This document shows, one piece after another, positions 63,399-64,000 of a stretch of 64,000 bases of DNA. The translations under genes were made by a program, and so were the position numbers. The notes under the pieces are model-generated. The model saw only the letters and a program-made list of their open reading frames with translations. It was not told the origin of the DNA and did not search any database. This DNA is from CALBTQ01 sp036725605 (GTDB lineage: Bacteria > Lernaellota > Lernaellaia > Lernaellales > Lernaellaceae), in contig DAIMDW010000016.1 in NCBI GenBank assembly GCA_036725605.1, positions 62,001-126,000 on the forward strand, in the 5' to 3' direction. Position 1 is the first letter of the stretch. Each line of letters opens with the position of its first letter.

Positions 63399-63513
63399 CC
63401 GGAAAACCACCCCCCTTTTTCTTTTTGGGACCGACGAGGCGGAAAAAAACACGCCGTGTCCCCCGACCCGAAATCGGAAGCCCTTTTACCTTTTGAAACC
63501 CGGCGAGGCCGGA
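63390..63513 (+). repeat. Repeated leader element, copies 2 and 3 in tandem
   Basis: Two copies with a 68-bp period, starting at TGTCCCC 63390 and 63458. Both contain CCGA-rich, CCC(T)n and CGAGGC blocks (for example GACGAGGCGG and GGCGAGGCCGG). Copy 3 leads directly to the AAAGGAG site of the 63528 gene. Copy 2 overlaps the stop of the sigma-like gene. Copy 1 (59404-59458) is in the other orientation. Confidence 0.65.
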
Positions 63514-63527
63514 AAGGAGTTGCAACC

Positions 63528-63794
63528 ATGAAAACCTGTGCTCGGTGGAAGCCGTTGCTCAATGACGCGTTTGCGGAATTGGGTCTGCTCATCGGCGGCG
63601 TCGCCGCCACTTACGGCCTGGACGATGCGGTCGTCGAGGCGCTGATGCGCAACGTCGAGCGTCTCTGGAAACAGACGATGGAACGGTTCGAGCGCGAGGG
63701 CGCGGACGTCGCGTTTCCGGCAACCGACACCGCCACGGAGCCGCATCCGGCAGTCTCCAGATTCCTTCAAACCCTCCAATCCAAAGCGAGATAG
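63528..63794 (+). CDS. Small helical protein of unknown function
   Basis: An 88-residue, mostly helical protein (MKTCARWKPLLNDAFAELG, EALMRNVERLWKQTMERF) with a Thr/Glu-rich C-terminus. ATG 63528 follows AAAGGAG and leader copy 3. The next gene starts four bases after its stop, so they are co-transcribed. No family recognised. Confidence 0.55.
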   Translation: MKTCARWKPLLNDAFAELGLLIGGVAATYGLDDAVVEALMRNVERLWKQTMERFEREGADVAFPATDTATEPHPAVSRFLQTLQSKAR

Positions 63795-63798
63795 CGAA

Positions 63799-64000
63799 AT
63801 GAACGCCAATGAAATTACGAAGCGCATCTCGGATCACTTTCGTCCCAACGCCATCAAAGGGGATCTCAAGCCCAGTCGAGCCTACGAGATCGTCGAGAGC
63901 GAACCGGCGCGACTCAAAATCCGCACCCGTACCCGCGACGGCAAGGTGATCCAGTCCCTGTTCGCAACCCTCATGACCTGCAAAAGCCAGCGGCACGGAG
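63799..64000 (+). CDS. Unknown protein, truncated at the window edge
   Basis: Only the first 67 codons are inside the window: MNANEITKRISDHFRPNAIK and on to LMTCKSQRHG. It starts four bases after the previous stop in the same operon. No domain can be named from this portion. Confidence 0.5.
   Translation, partial: MNANEITKRISDHFRPNAIKGDLKPSRAYEIVESEPARLKIRTRTRDGKVIQSLFATLMTCKSQRHG

Noticed and set aside
53764..64000. A second copy of the tmRNA 3' end as an attachment site
   Set aside because: No match to the GTTCGACTCCCGCC end is found to the right within the window.

Overview
The window looks like a scaffold from an uncultured, high-GC, Gram-negative bacterium, probably assembled from a metagenome: there is one run of exactly 100 N, placed inside a low-complexity Asp-coding repeat. 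A two-membrane cell is indicated by LolA, a TonB-dependent receptor, three beta-barrel proteins and many lipoproteins. The most distinctive trait is a set of nine lipoproteins carrying long Asp tracts (DDDT/DDDA-type periods), usually right after the lipobox cysteine. I associate this trait with deep deltaproteobacterial-type lineages such as Lernaellota or Myxococcota relatives, but the placement is an inference and no rRNA is present to test it.

Layout. 1-9.8 kb (minus strand): a lipoprotein, a membrane PAS-receiver protein, two paralogous Asp-rich lipoproteins, a TonB receptor/cysteine hydrolase/MFS operon, and a tight YhaM/HAD/radical-SAM operon. 9.9-16.6 kb: three small outer-membrane barrels, an NDP-forming acyl-CoA synthetase-like protein, tandem HAD paralogues and Asp-rich lipoproteins. 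16.6-18.6 kb: LolA, then a gene-poor stretch packed with interspersed palindromes (including a 108-bp element with perfect 20-bp inverted ends) and a frameshifted antitoxin. 18.8-28.1 kb: acyl-CoA synthetase, a glycyl radical enzyme without a visible activase, a DUF1573 protein and an acyl-CoA dehydrogenase. 28.2-29.6 kb: an AT-rich insert encoding a membrane-anchored DUF4041/GIY-YIG nuclease resembling the anti-phage protein SNIPE. 29.8-53.2 kb: core-like genes (oxidoreductase, acyltransferase, two polytopic glycosyltransferase-like proteins, PilZ, ClpB, Hsp20, FmdB, ketopantoate reductase-like, archease, HDAC-like, S9 peptidase) mixed with more Asp-rich lipoproteins, two of them with DUF1566 domains.

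53.4-64 kb: a complete tmRNA gene (tag ANDNYALAA) is followed by what looks like a mobile island of different base composition. It holds a DUF3124 lipoprotein, a Kef-type antiporter, a large serine recombinase with HTH and DUF2924 partners, a LexA-type repressor behind a palindromic box, an overlapping pair of unrecognised genes (the second with a winged-helix-like end), a sigma-factor-like protein and small unknown genes. A leader sequence is repeated in front of at least two of the small genes. The two most interesting candidates for new biology are the SNIPE-like nuclease and the LexA/two-gene/sigma-like module with its repeated leader.
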